Source: Colius striatus (lineage: Eukaryota; Chordata; Aves; Coliiformes; Coliidae). From it: a DNA stretch of 64,000 nt. A model generated the notes under the pieces. It searched no databases. It saw nothing but the letters and a program-made list of their open reading frames with translations, and had not been told where the DNA came from. The DNA is taken from NCBI RefSeq assembly GCF_028858725.1, contig NC_084761.1, positions 93,955,971 to 94,019,970 of the forward strand. The letters run 5' to 3'. Positions 1 to 14,400 of the stretch are shown one piece after another. Numbering within the stretch: the stretch's first letter is position 1; every line of letters starts with the position of its first letter. A program made the position numbers and the translations under genes.

Positions 1-2602
1 CTATGTTGACCTGTGGAAGCTGATAGGGTTTATAAAGGTGAACCCCCCTCCCTGTTTCAGCCCACTCTGTCACACAGCCACTGTGGCCTCTCCAAAAAGG
101 ATGATCATGTCACTTTTCTTCAGCAATGGGCTCATTTTGTTTCCTGAAAGTGAAGGAAGAGTGGAGGGGCTGCAGAAGTAGCTGCTCACAAACTAAGCCC
201 TAGTGGGCTGGGAAATGCCATGCCTCTTGCTGGCAGCCGTGTAAAACCTTAATCTTCAGAACTTATGTGTGGTAAAAATCAGAGGTGGATAGCAAACCCT
301 ATCTCAGCTGCAGCTGCTTGATTAAATGCAAAGGGATTTGAGCTGCTCAGTTGGGATTGTGGTGAGCCTTGAGTGGGAGATGCAGCTGGGACACGACATC
401 GTGGAAACACAGCAGTGAAGGAGCTCTTGGGAGGCTGGGATGAAGTGCCACTGTCTCCTTCCAAGCCTGCACAGCGCAGTAAACTGCCCCTTCAGCTGAG
501 CTGGAGCTCAACTCCCTCATGAGAAAGTGGCAAAGCAACTGTGAGACAAACCCTTTCCCCTCGGCAAAACCTGAGAGCAGCTTTGTTCTCGCCGCTGGCA
601 GAGTCCAGGAACTCCCAGGAACACACACTATGAACATCAGCCAGAGGCCGGCTCTCCCTGAGCCCTGCAAAGACTGAAAACACAGCCCAGGAGCACAGGT
701 CTTTTTCCAAAGCTTTGTGAAGTCTCATTTCTTTAGTCGGGCACACAAGAAGTCACCTGATTTCTTTACCTTTTCTTTCAGTGAGCAGCTCGAGGGAGGT
801 GAAGGGTGTTGTGAGTAAGGAGATGGGAGTCAGTGTTTGAAGAGGAGGCGTGTATACTGAACTTTAGTTAGAAAATGTGTCACTGTTTTTGTTGCTGGTG
901 GTGGTTTGTTTGTTTTTAAGGAGTACCACAGACCCCTCTCCACTCAGTCCTCGTGTTTCTCCCCTGCAAGTCATGTCGGGGGTGCCCTGGCTTCCTCTGG
1001 CAGGAAAGCACCTAGCAACAACTATGAGTCTACGCTCACAGCTGAACTATTTGCAACAGCAACTGCCAGGGAGGCTGTCACCGATATGTCATTTCCTAAT
1101 GCTCATGGTCTGAGTTAAATCAATTTTTAACATTCCCCAGTGGTAACTGGTGACGAGTCCCCTGCAGACATGAAGCTCATCATCTGCCAAAACTCAAAAG
1201 CCTGGAGTGGTTTCAAGAAAGTAAAAATGATATTTCCAACCTCCCAGAACAACTGAAAGCAAAGCAGCTACCGACACAGAAGCAGCCAGGCAACGGGATG
1301 GGACAGAGGCAGAGCTGCAAAAAGCAGAGATGGGGACAACCAAAAAGTGCAGGTGACAAGTTGACCAAAGGCATGTCGGGAAAAAAACAAACCTAAGCAG
1401 ATTTGTTTCTTCTCCCAGGCTCTCTGGTTCTCTCTTTCCTTCCTACCCTGACAGCTCTGATTTACTAAGCTGACCCTACCAGAAAGTGTTGTGTTTCCTA
1501 CATACTTTGGTTGTTTTCCAGCTGCAAGTCAGCACATCTTTGACTTGTCACCTGCAAACAATTTCTCAGCAAGTTTTGATTACCTGGAAAATCGAAATAT
1601 CTTAACAAGGAATTAAAATGAATTGGAGCTGAAGACAAAGATGACACATGATGACATTTTTAAAGAGCCCAGGGCTAACTCTACCTAATTAACAACATTA
1701 AACAGTCATCAGTCAGCCAGTCTTTTACTCACAGAGAAAATATTACAAATGTGAAGAGCATGAGGAATAAAGATTCCACCTTTAAACAAAAAAACCCAAA
1801 GCAGGGATCTGCTTTGAGACGATTTTGGCAGCAAAAATATTTTTACTCTGATTTATGAGAGAATGAGACCAAATGCTGAGAACTGGGCCAGCCATCTTTT
1901 CTTGTCAGCCAGCCAAATCTGAAGTCTCTGCTGCCCGTTGATAAATGGCAAGGATTCCCTCTCCTCCCCCATCCTCTCCTATGAGCAGTTGCTGACTGTG
2001 CAGCCTGGGAATACAGACAATAATCCACTTTCCAGCCTTCTATGGGGAACATTAAGTGTTATCACTTTAAAGTCAGTAAAACCGAAGATTGAAACTCTTA
2101 ATTCATTCCCTTACTGTGTTAAAATATTATCATACTTGGGTTTTTTTTTCTGGACAGTTTTAATGTTGCCATATGTGAAGATAAATCTCAGCAAACTAAT
2201 ATTTAAACTACCTTAAACCCAGTTTTCCTAAGAGCCAGACAACTCTGTAAATACAGTGGTTAGGAGTTCACTAACATAGAGAGTCTCTTGATGTACTTCT
2301 TTAACAACCTAAGTGCATCGCAACACAATTTTATGTGTGCTGTGAATTTATGTGTGCTTGTCATTGTATTAAATAAACCACCAAGCCTGTATGAGAGCCT
2401 CCAAGCAAGACGACAGCAGCCCGGACACATTTCGTTGTATGTAGAGGAATTTTACACCAGAAGATATTTCCTACTATCTACAAGTGGCCAATGGGAAGTA
2501 GATTTAATAGATAGATGTTATTCTGTAATACTATGGCCAATATTTGACACCTCAGCTGAAGCACCAGCTGTTTGGGTGAGGCAATCCTGATGTAGTCTTG
2601 TC
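1..2602. other. Intergenic DNA upstream of RMND5A, no gene seen
   Basis: Reading both strands I find no exon with convincing splice signals, no RNA gene and no recognisable repeat in this stretch. The open frames here are short (under about 110 codons), overlap one another on both strands and resemble no known protein. In mammals RNF103 and CHMP3 lie on this side of RMND5A, but I see no exon of either. Confidence 0.6.
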
Positions 2603-2725
2603 ATGATTCACACAGTAATGCAGGTTGGACAGGACCTCAGGAGGTGATGAAGTCCAGCCTCTTACTCAACTCAGAGTCAGCTGAGACAACAGAGCAGGTT
2701 GCTCAGGGCTTATGCAGTCTGCAGT
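2603..2725 (-). mobile_element. CR1 LINE fragment (3' part, old)
   Basis: The stretch reads like the reverse complement of a diverged CR1 3' end: a 'ggttggacaggacctc' block, a 'gtccagcctc' block and a 'gagcaggttgctcagggctt' block in CR1 order. No coding potential remains. Confidence 0.65.
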
Positions 2726-2937
2726 ATTATTCGATCATCACCTCTTCTCCTGTGGCAGTTTTCCTTGCAGTGGTCAGCATCAGAGAAACATACATCAGTT
2801 AAGGCCAAGCAAACTTACAGGTGCAGAATACATTGGTTAAAGCTTGAAATCTAAGACATTTTTTTCCTAGGCAGTTGGTACTTTCTTTTATTTAACAGTG
2901 AAGAACTATTTATTGCTCCCTGGAGAAGACAAAATCA

Positions 2938-3360
2938 CATAGAATCACAGAATCATTACAGTTGGAAAAGACCTTTAAGATCATTAAGTCCAACCACTCA
3001 CCTCACACTGCCAAGCCCACCACTGAACTAACCCATGTCCCTCAGCACCTCAGCTATGTTTTTTTTGAATGTCTCTGGGGATGGTGACAACCCTGGGCAG
3101 CCTGTTCCAATGTTTGACAACCCTTCTGATGAAGAATTTTTTCCTACTATCCAATCTAAACCTTCCCTGCAGAACTTGATGTCATTTCTTCTTGTCCTGT
3201 CACTTGTTACTTGAGTGAAGAGACTGACTCCCACCTTACCACAGCCTCCTGTCAGGTAGCTGTAGAGAGAGAGGTCTCCCTTCAGCCTCTTTTTTTTCCA
3301 GGCTGAACACCACCAGTTCCCTCAGCCCCTCCTCAGAGGTAGGCTCTGTTCAATGTCTCC
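2938..3360 (-). mobile_element. CR1 LINE 3' fragment, about 420 bp
   Basis: The plus strand starts with 'agaatcacagaatcat' (reverse complement of the CR1 terminal repeat). It continues through the 'gttggaaaagacctttaagatc', 'gggcagcctgttccaatg', 'cttcttgtcctgtca' and 'ccaggctgaacaccaccagttc' blocks typical of CR1, so the element lies on the minus strand. It is one of the longest CR1 pieces in the window. It is 5'-truncated, as is usual for CR1. Confidence 0.9.
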
Positions 3361-3782
3361 CTTGAAAAGAACAAATGAGACCTTGCCTGAGTGTGCTGAG
3401 AATACCAGAGCAGTAAAGAAATTAAACTAAGCCACTGTGCTAATGACCTAAGAAATGAAAAGATATGTGCAAAAATCATCTGTGATTACATATAGAACAA
3501 ATCCAGCAGTTTGGGCCTAAATCTGACAGAGTGACAGTGAACTCTCAACACCTACACAAGTCATGTATTCTAATGAGAATACAAATTTGTTGATTTTCTT
3601 GTCCTGTTCTGGCAGTATGGGCAACATTGTCCCAGACTCAGACCAAATGCTGGTTTTGCAGTCAGCTTTGTCCAAGTTTATTAGGAGCTTTGGTTGTACG
3701 GTGCTACAGATAACATGTGGTCCTATCTGGCTTGTGCTGCTGTTTCCAAACAGCAAAGTTGGAGTATGGTAAGCAAGTGGTA

Positions 3783-3940
3783 TTCACAGAATTGTAGAGA
3801 CCTCTAGAAATCATCCAGTCCTGCTAAAGCATGTTCCCTTCGATTAGGGGGCAGAGGACTGCGTTCAAGTGGGTTTTGAAAACCTCCAGAGGAGACTCCA
3901 CATCCTCCCTGGGCAGCCTGTGCCAGTGCCCCGAGCAGAG
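3783..3940 (-). mobile_element. CR1 LINE 3' fragment
   Basis: The plus strand shows 'tcacagaattgtagagacctc', then a degraded 'gtcctgctaaagca', the 'gtgggttttgaaaacctccagag' block and 'gggcagcctgtgccagtgcc', all in CR1 order for a minus-strand copy. It ends about 1 kb upstream of the RMND5A start codon, just outside the CpG island. Confidence 0.85.
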
Positions 3941-4119
3941 ACTTTTCTTTTGAGCTCATTTTTACAAGATGCCAGCCAGATGAGTTCAGTCTTGAAGTCA
4001 ACATAAAGCCCAAGAGGAAGTTTACTGACCAAGTTAACAACCTAATGAGAGATTAGAGGTGCTGTTTGCGGCACGCCAGGCTTCTTAACGCAGCCCTGAC
4101 TCTGTTTAAAGCTGCCCTT

Positions 4120-5450
4120 CGTTATGGACTTGTGAAATGTTTGGGGCAGCCGCGAGCTGCGTTACCTACGGCTTGGCAGGCATCGACTCCCCGTCTGCCC
4201 CTGGTGCCACAGTACCGCGCTGAGCCCCTCGCCGCTCCTGGCTTTACCTCAGCGCTGACACTACACCCACCCCAGCGGGCCCAGCGCAGGCTTCGGCCTG
4301 CCGCCTCACAGCTGCCTGGCGCCGGCCCAGGAGGTCTCCCAGCCTGGCCGCGGGAAAAGGCGTCTGTGCTTCCTCCGAGGCTGCGGCAGCCTGCGGAGCT
4401 GCCAGTCCGGCCCCGGCCCCGCCGCCTCCCCGCGCAATCCCGCAGGCCGCCATGTCGCCATGGCAACAGCGCCCCTGCTCTGAGCTGCCTCCCTTCCTGC
4501 CTGAGCCGTAACACCTCAGCGATCCCCTCTCCCCAAGCTGATCTCCTACCGCCTGCCACAGGGGCCACCCGCACTCGGCCGAAAAGCCGAGAGCCCATCG
4601 CCGCCGCCAGCTCCGCGGCCGCCTCGGGCGGCGAGGCCGGTAAGGCGAGGCCGGGGCTGCCCGGCGCGCTGCCTGAGCCAGCATCGCCGCCCCTCCCTGC
4701 GCGGCCTGAAGCGAGGACCCCGGCTGAGGCGGCCGCGGCGCTGCCTGTTCCGAGCGCCTCGAGGCCCCCGGCTGCCCGCGGCGCTGCCTGCGTACAAGTG
4801 CTGCAGCCTGAGGAGACGGGGAAGTTGTGAAGGAGCGGCGCTCCGGGCCGGGCTGCGCCGAGCTGGGCCGCGCCGCCAGGACCGTGCTGGCGGAGGCCGG
4901 GCTGGGCAGGCACCGGCACCCGGGCAGACAGGGCGGCCCGGCGGCACAAGAGGAGGAGGAGGAGGAAGAAGAGGAGCGCGGCCCGGTGCCGGCCGCTATG
5001 GACCAGTGCGTGACGGTGGAGCGGGAGCTGGAGAAGGTGCTGCAGAAGTTCTCGGGCTACGGACAGCTCTGCGAACGCAGCCTGGAAGAGCTCATCCAGT
5101 ACGCGGGCGGGCTGCGCCGGGAGATCCTCCAGACTGAGAGTATGTGGAGACCCTCCCTCCTCTTGGTTGCCCCTCAACCCTTTCCCTGAAGAGACCGCGC
5201 CAGGCTCCTTCTTTTTGGGCTAAAAGGCCCCAAACTTTGGGCCTCTGTGGGCTGGGGGAACCCCTCCAGAGAGCTCTCCCCACCCCTCGGGTCTGTATCG
5301 CCGTCTCCCGTTCCGGGGGCTTTCTGCCCCGCTTACGGGCCGGCCCAGGGAGCAGGAAAGGTCTCTGCTGGGGAGGGATGTTAAGGGAAAACTTAAAGGT
5401 AGCGAGAGGTATCGACCCTCCCGGGCCTCGTCTGCCTCCTGCGTGCTGCT
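4120..5450 (+). promoter_or_regulatory. RMND5A: CpG island promoter and 5' leader of RMND5A
   Basis: The sequence turns sharply G+C- and CpG-rich near 4,120 and returns to AT-rich intron near 5,450. The island covers the RMND5A start codon and the first splice donor. There is no TATA box at a sensible distance, which fits a housekeeping CpG-island promoter with dispersed start sites. A GAG/GAA-rich run at about 4,948-4,976 lies just before the start codon and would fall in the 5' UTR. Long open frames on both strands in this island (254 codons plus, 351 codons minus) are by-products of GC-rich sequence. The exact transcription start cannot be placed from sequence. Confidence 0.8.
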
Positions 5451-8400
5451 GAACAGGAGGGTTTATTCCTGATCAGCAGGTACGGCGTGACCCCGGTCAG
5501 CGTGTTTCATACCTTCTGCGCCTTTATGTTAAGTTATGATGAGGTTAGTCACCCACAGGGGAAATACACAACAGGGCTGCCCTGTTTTCTCCCCCTTCTC
5601 TTTTATCTTTTGATGGTTATTATTTTTTTTTCCTGCAAAGTCACTAACTTGTTTTCATTTGACGTGACTCGGTTTAGAAGCGTTTAGGGTAAAGCCACTC
5701 TTTATCTGGAAGTAAACACGGCCGCCTCAGTCTTGTCTGTGTTTTACAGCTGATGTTGAGCACTCGCGCAGGCGGGCGGGATGGCCAAAGCACGCTGTAA
5801 ACACCAGGCATTTAAACCTTGCGAAATAGCCGAGATGGAGGTAATGCAGTGTTTATTGATGGAGTGGGAGGGGACGCTGAGGCTGCTGAAGTGATTTTCC
5901 CAAGGCCATGCAGGAAGCCAGCGATGGCTCAGGGATTAAAAATGGGAACTTGCAGCCTCCTGAGGCTTGAGAGCAAACTGTGCTATTTCACTGGTTTTTT
6001 GGAACCTGTTTTTGTTTGGCTCAGAGAAAAAAAAAAAAGTGTTTGCTGTGGTATTGTACAAATACAGGTGCAAAGCTCAAAGTGTATAATTTCAGGAACA
6101 TAAAAGCCCGTGTATTAGAGCTGCTGTGTGTACACAGCAATTTCCATGCAGAGCAAACGTGCAGCTCCAGTTCTGAGGCATTTATTCGCAATGAAATAAA
6201 TTTTGGTCTTTTTGGCATTGTTTTGAATGATGTTTCAATAGATGTATTTTGTGCTATCTGAAGCAGTTTGGGCTTTTGCATTAAGGAGAGTTGATAAAAT
6301 ACATATCTTTACAAAGTGAGACTCCTACCTTGCCCAGAAAGCTGTGTGGCCTGACCCTTAGGCTTGTATTAGTTTTTCTAGGACTCTTTGGGGCTGTAAA
6401 GATTTGTCTGTGAGAATTCTGTTGCCGGTCCAGAGCTTTTTTGTCCCTTCATGATACAGTTAAAAGGTTCCAGCATGCAATTTCTTCAGGGCCCTCATTT
6501 GGTTTTCCATCTGAACTGGGATTAAGAGTTTTTGGGATTGTCCTGTGAAGGCCCTGGTTGTGTTTTCAGCACTTGCCAAATAAGTGGGTGATGCTGTCTC
6601 AGCAGTGTACGTCCCAAATTTATCTTTCTTTCAGTAAGTACCCTAGAATGAAACCAATATGTTGTTAGTGCACCCTAAAACCTCTGGAGTTCACTTTTGA
6701 CATCTGAGGGTATGCTGCCTTTATGTTTTTGAAAGTGAATGAAGTGGAAGCAGCCAAGCATTGTAATGTGGAGCTTTATCATTCAGGGGTGTGATCTGCA
6801 GAAACACATTTTTGCATACAATGTCAAAGGAAATAAGTAAAAAGGAAAGAAAACACTCATTGCTAAAGAAAGAGATAATGCTGTAGGACAAGGTTTGGGA
6901 GCAGAGATGTATGAAAAGGCCTTAAATAGGCAGTGGATGTAAAAAGGAAATGGGTGGAGAGAAACTGTTCAAAACTGAACTGTTTTTCTTTTCCCCACTC
7001 ATACAGTCTCTTAAATTTCTGTAGCTGTTTTCCTGTTAAAGCCTAAGCACAGAACAGCCCTGTGCTAAGGCCTGTGAACAGGAGGACAAAGTTTGTTTTT
7101 CTTCTCTCTTCCCCTAATATATCTCGTTTTCTGGAGTAGCTGAGGCAGGATTGTGAGTTCTTGAATGATACAAATGTGTCTGGCTGAGTAAACTTGGCTT
7201 TGGACTCTACTCTGTGCCTGATGTCTGCTCACTAATGTGGTGTTTTTTTAAGAAATGTGACTGTATGAAGCCAATATAGAAAGAGGCTGTCAGTCTGTAG
7301 TGCTCTGTGAATGCTGGACTGCTGGTATGACTGTCTGCAGGCTTTCTTCTGCTGATTTATTAGGAGTAGCATAGTTTAATTAAAGCTGAAAGGGAGAAGT
7401 GCAGGGGGGAAATCTTTTCTCTTAATGCTCTGAGGGCTTTTCCTGTGTAGACATTTTCACTGTAGTTTCTTTCTGCTGCAGTAAGAGTTAGGAGCCAATA
7501 ATTCACTTATTGGCTTGGGGTAGAAACAGACATGTAAGTCGTTTGGGTTTTATCTTAATGGCTTTTCTTGCCAAAACCCAGCTATTACGAGAGTGTATTT
7601 TAACCTCTGTCTTTCTTGGCTAATGAGTATTTCCATTTTGCTTCTTGCATAATCTGAGTGATCGTTTTGTCTTGGCAAAAGTCACGAGAGAGTTATTGGA
7701 GAGCCTTCATGTGATCCTTTAAAAAATGTCTATCATAAAAATTAAATAGCAGCTAAGAAATAATCATTATTCTTGAATTAATTTTTAGGAGATGAGCATC
7801 ATTTAAGAGTTGAGTGAAATTTTACCTTTTCTTTCAGGATGCATAAAGTCAACTTAGTGATCATGCACTGAAGAGACTGTTTTGATGCTGTTACTCCCCA
7901 CTCATTCACTGGGGAAAATACAGAGCCATGATTGCCTGGGAGGTGATGGTTAACTTCAGGGGACTGGAGGCAGAAAACCAGTTAAAGCCTTTTCTTTATT
8001 TTCCTAAAAGCTATGACTTTTACAAAAATACTATTAAAGCTTCCTCAGGTGGGGCTTGTGAGGATGAACAACAGTGATTTTCTAGAGATGAGCTAGTTTC
8101 AATGCGGAACAACAGAAGGTTGTTTTCACTGCTGATGTCAGCAGTGGGGTTGAGAGTTAGGATACATAGAGGAAGGTATCTAGAATAAGTGGCTGGTAAA
8201 TTATTACCTACTCCCTGACTACAGCTCTTTTTTTGTCTGGATTTCATTTGTGTATGGAGTGTACTGTTAAGAGTTTGTTTCTGTTCTTGGATTGTCAGTC
8301 TTGCAGCAGCAGCAGCAGTTCAATGCACCTGCATTTTGCTTTCCATGCAGTACCGGAACTCGTGCTGCTGAAAACAAAGGCATGTTAAAATGGGAAATGA

Positions 8401-11400
8401 GAAAGGAACAAGCTTTATGGAGAACATAATTGCTTCTAACATCTTTCTTCTGAAGAGATATTTTGGGGGTTTTGTTTTTTCACATGAAGGGTTTAGATCT
8501 GGAATGTTAGGGATGCGTTTCTGGGCTGCTATCCTGCTTAAATTAGCCTTCCCATGCACTTAAAGTCTGCAAAGTCTGTGTCCCTGAAGGAAAATCTCTT
8601 CATGTAGAATGAACTTTGAGGAAGGAGAAACCCTCAGAGGTAAGACAGGAGAAGAGATTCTCCTAGTAATTTTGAAATCAAAAGCTGAGGCTGAAGTAAA
8701 GCACAAATGAGTATATTTTTTTTCCCAATGAGAGCTATAGAGTTTTGTTTGAGTTGAGGCAAGAGGAGTGTAAACTCTTCAGTGCAGTGATGTGGTCAGG
8801 AGCTTGTAAACCTTTTGCATTTATTGTTTTGATCACAGAATGGGTGATACAGCATTGGACCTGTTGGTTGGACAGCAGTTTAAAAAGATCCCAGTTTCTA
8901 GACAATAAATCTTCTAACAAAATGTGAACTTGATGTTCAGTCGGGTCCTTTACAGGTCGTTTCTCATCCATGGAGGAGAATGTGAGACCAGTTGGCTGAA
9001 CTGTTAAGAGTCATTTCCAGAAGTTGGAAAGCAAAAGATTCTTACAGCTCAAACACCAACAGAATCTGATAGAATTTGGTAGCTTGTGGAGCAGGAGTGA
9101 ACTGGGCCTTTGTTAATCCAAATTTTGCTTGCACCTTGTATCTTCAGGGAACTGTCTGAAAGAGAACTGATCCTGTTTGGTGGCTTCCTATTATATCCTA
9201 TGAGATTTGTGGATTGGGGTGTTACTTTGAGATGTGTTTATTAATCTACTGTGACTGTGACACATGAGATCTTTACATGAATTTTTTAAACTGTTGCACT
9301 TGCTCAGTGTTATTGTGCACCCGGATGGATTCCTGATTCCACGAGGGAGCTCTGTTCTGCACATCTCCCTTCATTTACACTGATCTTGCTTTCCAAATAC
9401 TCTCTAGATTGCATTTCTTTCTTTACTGCCATTTGTTGTCTTTATGTGTTGTTGCTTATTGAGAGATTTTGTAATACCATTTGCTTGTAACAAAGTCAGT
9501 AATTTTCCTCTCTTTTTTGCCTAGATCAAGATGGAGACTTGTCAGGGACAATTTCACTTGTTATGACCCAATGTTGTAAAAGAATAAAAGACACAGTTCA
9601 AAAACTGGCCTCTGATCATAAAGACATTCACAGCAGTGTATCCCGAGTTGGAAAAGCCATTGATAAGGTATTTATATTGGGTTTTGATTGTATTGTATTC
9701 TGTGATGTGTACTCTGCTTTACAAACTTTGGATTTATGTTGCAATTAATCTTAATTAAATCTTCCTGTCAATTACAGAAGCGTGGGCTCAGGGCAGTGCA
9801 AGACAGTGGGGTGCACAGTACCTGCTTTCAGAACTCATTGTGCACAGAGTATTCCGTCTGGCACAGCTCAAATCACTTCTGACAAAACATTCCCTGCTGA
9901 TATTATTAGACTTAGAAATAGCATGTGTTATCAGTTTAGCAAAATGTTTGCTTCAGAATCTGTCTCAATGAGAAATAGTGTTTATATGTATATACATAAT
10001 CTCTAGTTAATTCTCAGAAGCAAATAATTAAAAAGTGGCATTTTGTTCTAGAAGGCAACTTTTAAAGAAAGTTTGTTTGTGTTTTGGGTGCATCAGTGGT
10101 TCTTAGGGCTCAGTTTGCTAACACACAGTGTTCTTCATGTGAGTAGTTTCCACTTCTCATAGTATCAGTGTCTGTGCCATAAGGAATAATAAGGTCAGGC
10201 AGTTTATCTTTGAAGGTTTTGCATATAAGGTATTCTCATATGAATTTCAGGTTCAAGAATAAATGAGATCTGGATATATTTTCATAGGTAGATATTAATT
10301 CTTTGAAATGATACTAAACTTCCTTTTTTGTGATAAATGGTGCTATATGGGAACTTTCAGGCTGTGCTTTTCTCCATCTGTGTGCACTTTCATGTAAGAA
10401 TTGTTTTATATGAAAGGTGTCTTGTCTCTGCTTCTTTTTTTGGACATTATCATGTCACAGTTTCATATTGGAACGTGCTTATGCTGATAGGGCTTAAACC
10501 TTTGGGTTGAGGTGCACTTTATAATCCTGCTAAGGAAGGTGCTAGTAAATGAATCTTTTCATCTAGACAAAGACTTTTGCAGCATTAGAGAATACTCATT
10601 CATCCTTATTAGTAACAGCACTCTGTTAAAGCATAATGTAATAGTAGTGCAGTGAAGAAACAAAGGATGTGATTCTGCATTATTGGGCAGAATGTCTGTG
10701 CAACTGTTATATTTTTTTTTTGCTTATATCTATGACTGATCATCATGGAGAACTCAAACCCTGCTCCTAATAGCTTTCATGCAAACGTCACTGTTATCCA
10801 AAGCTTAAGGATGCATCTGTCTCTAATCCTTGCTGCTGTATCTAAACCAATTAACTAGAGTAAAATTCCATCCTTATTACTGGCTTGAAGCTTGAATTAA
10901 ATCTGTGTAATCTTGCCCTAAGTTTGAAACTTTCCTATTCTGGTTTAGCAAGGGGACTTTGTTCAAACAGACTTCCAGCTTTGAGTATATCTTTTTCATT
11001 TAAATACTGAGATAGAGCAGCCCTGGGTTGTATATAGAGGATGTGAATATTCAATAGAAATTGGTGATTGGATATTTCTTAGCTTAATAAAGTTTAGGTG
11101 TGAGTCTAATCTCCAAATTGCTGCTTCAGTTATGTGCATAGTTTTCCCAGTGTTGTTTCTGTCCTGCTCTTATAAATGTATCTATTCTATGTGTCTGAAA
11201 AAAGGTAACTGTAAATAAAAGCATTTAAACAATAGCAAGTGTGTGGCTTTGTAAAAGAGTGGAAAGGATAATCTGCTCAGTGCCTGTTGAGTGTCAGAAG
11301 GGCTATTACAGTGAGGTGTTAAAAAACTTGCTGGATTCAGTGTGCTCATTCCTCTATGTTTTCAGTCTTGCTTAATGTCTGTGGTGGTTACATTAAAAGA

Positions 11401-14400
11401 ATAGAAACAGTGGGAACTGGTGCTGGTAATGAGGGGTGCATTTTTATGAAGTTCAGAGCATCAGTTATGATTGTTTCCTTAAATATGAACTTTGTTTGAC
11501 ACTTTTTAATGCAAGTAGTTTGGACTTTATTAGTTTTCCCTGAGTGTAGTATCTTAAGGGAACTACTTGAAAATGTGCCTTGAAGCCTTGGCCTGTTTAT
11601 CAGATGACTGTGTGATGTTTAAATCCTGGTGGTATTTAATGCTTCCCTGGACAGTGCCATTTGAAGCAGATCTTCCATATGTACTTAATGCAATTCTCCT
11701 CTGCTGACTGAAAATATGGTTGAAATCTGCCAACAAAGTCTTTGCTGGCATCCCGTAACCTATTGAAATTGCCCTCATAATAAGCTTAAACCAATAGAAG
11801 TGATTAAGTGTAATGCATGTAGTGAATTCATTCCCAACACATTTTGGGTGAATTACTACTGCTTCCTAACTAAACTGCTGGTTACAATTTAAAACAGCAC
11901 AGCCCTTGCCTTGATCCTCATTTATTTTATAGACAGATTAACATCTCTGGAACACTGCTGATGGTCTTCCTAGCTCTATGTGCTGAGGCACAGATAAATG
12001 TAGCTCATTATTTTATACTGCCTGATTTGAGATTGGGAAACATGCTAATACCGGTGCAAATTACATGTGACACATCCAAATGACAGCTGTTGTTACATGT
12101 AGAATCAACAAACCTCTGACTTAACGAGCTTTGGTTTTAAAAGAACTTGTATTAATCTGCTTATGGCAAATTTTATGTTAAATTTGTTTCTTCCAGTGTT
12201 GAGGCAGGGTTATACCTGTATGCAAAGTTTAGTCTGATTGGTGGCTAAGATAGTGTAGTTATTCCTGATGAACTTGGATGGGAACTAGATTTGTCTGCCT
12301 GCACGATTCACTCCGAGAACAGAAGCTCCTAAGCATCTGAAAAACAAAAGAGTTAAAATTTGGCATCAAATATGAACCATGAAATGCCAAATATGAAGTC
12401 TGAAATGCCAAAACTTTGTGTGTTGCTTTTTAGGGAATGCTTCCTGGAAAGTTCATCTAATAAGCTGAAGCCTTTTTTCACAGTAGTTCTCCATGGATTC
12501 CTTGCTTCTGATCAGGAAGAGTTACCCTTTCTTCCAAAGAGCATTTTCTCTTTTGAAAGGAAATGTTTGCATCCATTTTTTCCTTTATTGTACTGGCATT
12601 TGCTCTGCTTCCAGAACTCCTCATGTCCTTGTTCAGGTTGTTACCAGGTATCTCACTCATCAATCTCCTAGAAAATCAGTCATTCTCCTGGAATGATTTT
12701 AATTCATCTCTAAGCATGTTTGACAGGGCTACTAAATATTTACTCCTCTAACAGCAGTCTGTCTGAGTAGTGGCTAAATGCCTTCATTCAGGAAAGTAAG
12801 AGGAGTAAATGATGGCTTCTTCCATGGTTTTCCCTGAATGTTAAGCCTGTTTTTAAAGGCCCAACATCTCAATCCAATCTTTGTTTAGGGAAAGCAAACT
12901 TTTACCCAAGTTAGTCTTCCTTTCTTGTAAAAACTTGTATAGAACCAAACTAAAAACCTTTGCTGATCAACATGTAATTCCATTGCTGTGAAGAGCATGG
13001 CAAGATAAACACAAAGTCTGAAAGCTGAACTTTTCTACCAACAAACTGAACAGATGGGGTAAACAAATGTATTTTATTTGTATTTTGGGTTAGAGTCCAG
13101 AAGAAGGAATGCACAAAATAATCTCAGCTGAGAAACTGAGGAATAAAACTGTCTTTAATCATCATCCTTGTTCATAGCAGGTTGTTACTAATAACATGGA
13201 AGGTTTTATGTTAGTTAAAATGGTCCATCTTGTGTGCTGCAGGTCTCAAAGTCCTCACATTTCAGCAATTATCAGCAAAGTGCTTTACATTGTTATCATT
13301 GGTGTGTTTAGCACGTAAATAGTCATCTCTTAAAACAAGGCTTGTATCTTGTCAACATTAACTGACACCCTTCTAACATTGAAAACAGAGAAGCACAAAA
13401 CAACCTTTCTGGAGCTTGGAACTTAGAGAATGGATTTCAACTTTTGAAATCTTGTTCAACCCCCCACGCTATCAGTTAGCATACTGCTAGCATTTAGAAA
13501 ACAAAACTGAGATGTGTAGTCACCAGTGTATCATGCATGCATGACAGTTATGAAATAAGTAAGCCAGAGGCAAGCAGTAATTTACTCTGACATGTGACAG
13601 TCACTCACTGTGATATGTACAGTCAGTTCCTGAAGCTCCTCAGGACCCAGAGGAGGCAGAGCCATAGAATCCCACATATAATAAAGACCTCAGAAATTGT
13701 TTTGAAACCCCCAAAAGTTACTGAATGAACCTGGTCAAGACTGGGTTGATAAGGGAATAGATCAAGGGGAAGAAAAAAATGGAGATCCTCAGGTTATATA
13801 GTGTAACTTTGAATCTACAGCACCTCTAGAAATTTATATGACTTATTGTTGCCATCTTTTCTGGGATTTAAAACATCACATTTACAATGGGGTTTTGAAA
13901 AGGTTTTCAAGGCTCATAGGTTTGGCGTTTCAGAAGAAAAATGTGGATTTTGTGAAGGAGCTGAAGTAAGTGGCTCAACCTCCTCTGCCCCCGGGCAATG
14001 AAAAGGATGTGATGATGTTTAAAGCATTATTTCAGCTCTAATGGCTGGTAACTGCCCAGAAGTTTACAGCTGCTTCTCGAGATTGTACATTCCTAGAACT
14101 TGAAATTGCAGAAGAATAACTTCAACTTAATTATTTTTAGATTACTGATGCTCCCTTCCTCAGAATCTAAGTAACAAAAGCAAGCTTCTGTATTCTCAAT
14201 ACTGCCTCTGATAATATATTGTCCATGGATTTGTTATCTGCTAGTGGTGTTTGGACAGCAATACCAAAATCAGTAATGGTGGTGAGCCTTAAAGGTTTCA
14301 AAGGGTTGGCACAAAGAACAACAGTATTTAGTCTTCAGGAGGCTTAAGTTGTTTCAAGATACCGTTTAAAGCTGAGTAGAGTGTGACAAGAAGCTCACAG

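Noticed and set aside
4066-4830. Plus-strand open frame of 254 codons upstream of the RMND5A start
   Set aside because: It ends before the real start codon, is Pro/Ala/Arg-rich, and is explained by the CpG island. At most it could act as an upstream open frame if transcription began that early.
4122-5177. Minus-strand open frame of 351 codons across the RMND5A CpG island
   Set aside because: It lies antisense to RMND5A exon 1 in GC-rich sequence where stop codons are scarce. The composition is Arg/Ala/Gly/Pro-rich and no domain is recognisable.
8303-8318. Short GCA repeat in RMND5A intron 1
   Set aside because: Only about five units, within normal background for intronic sequence.
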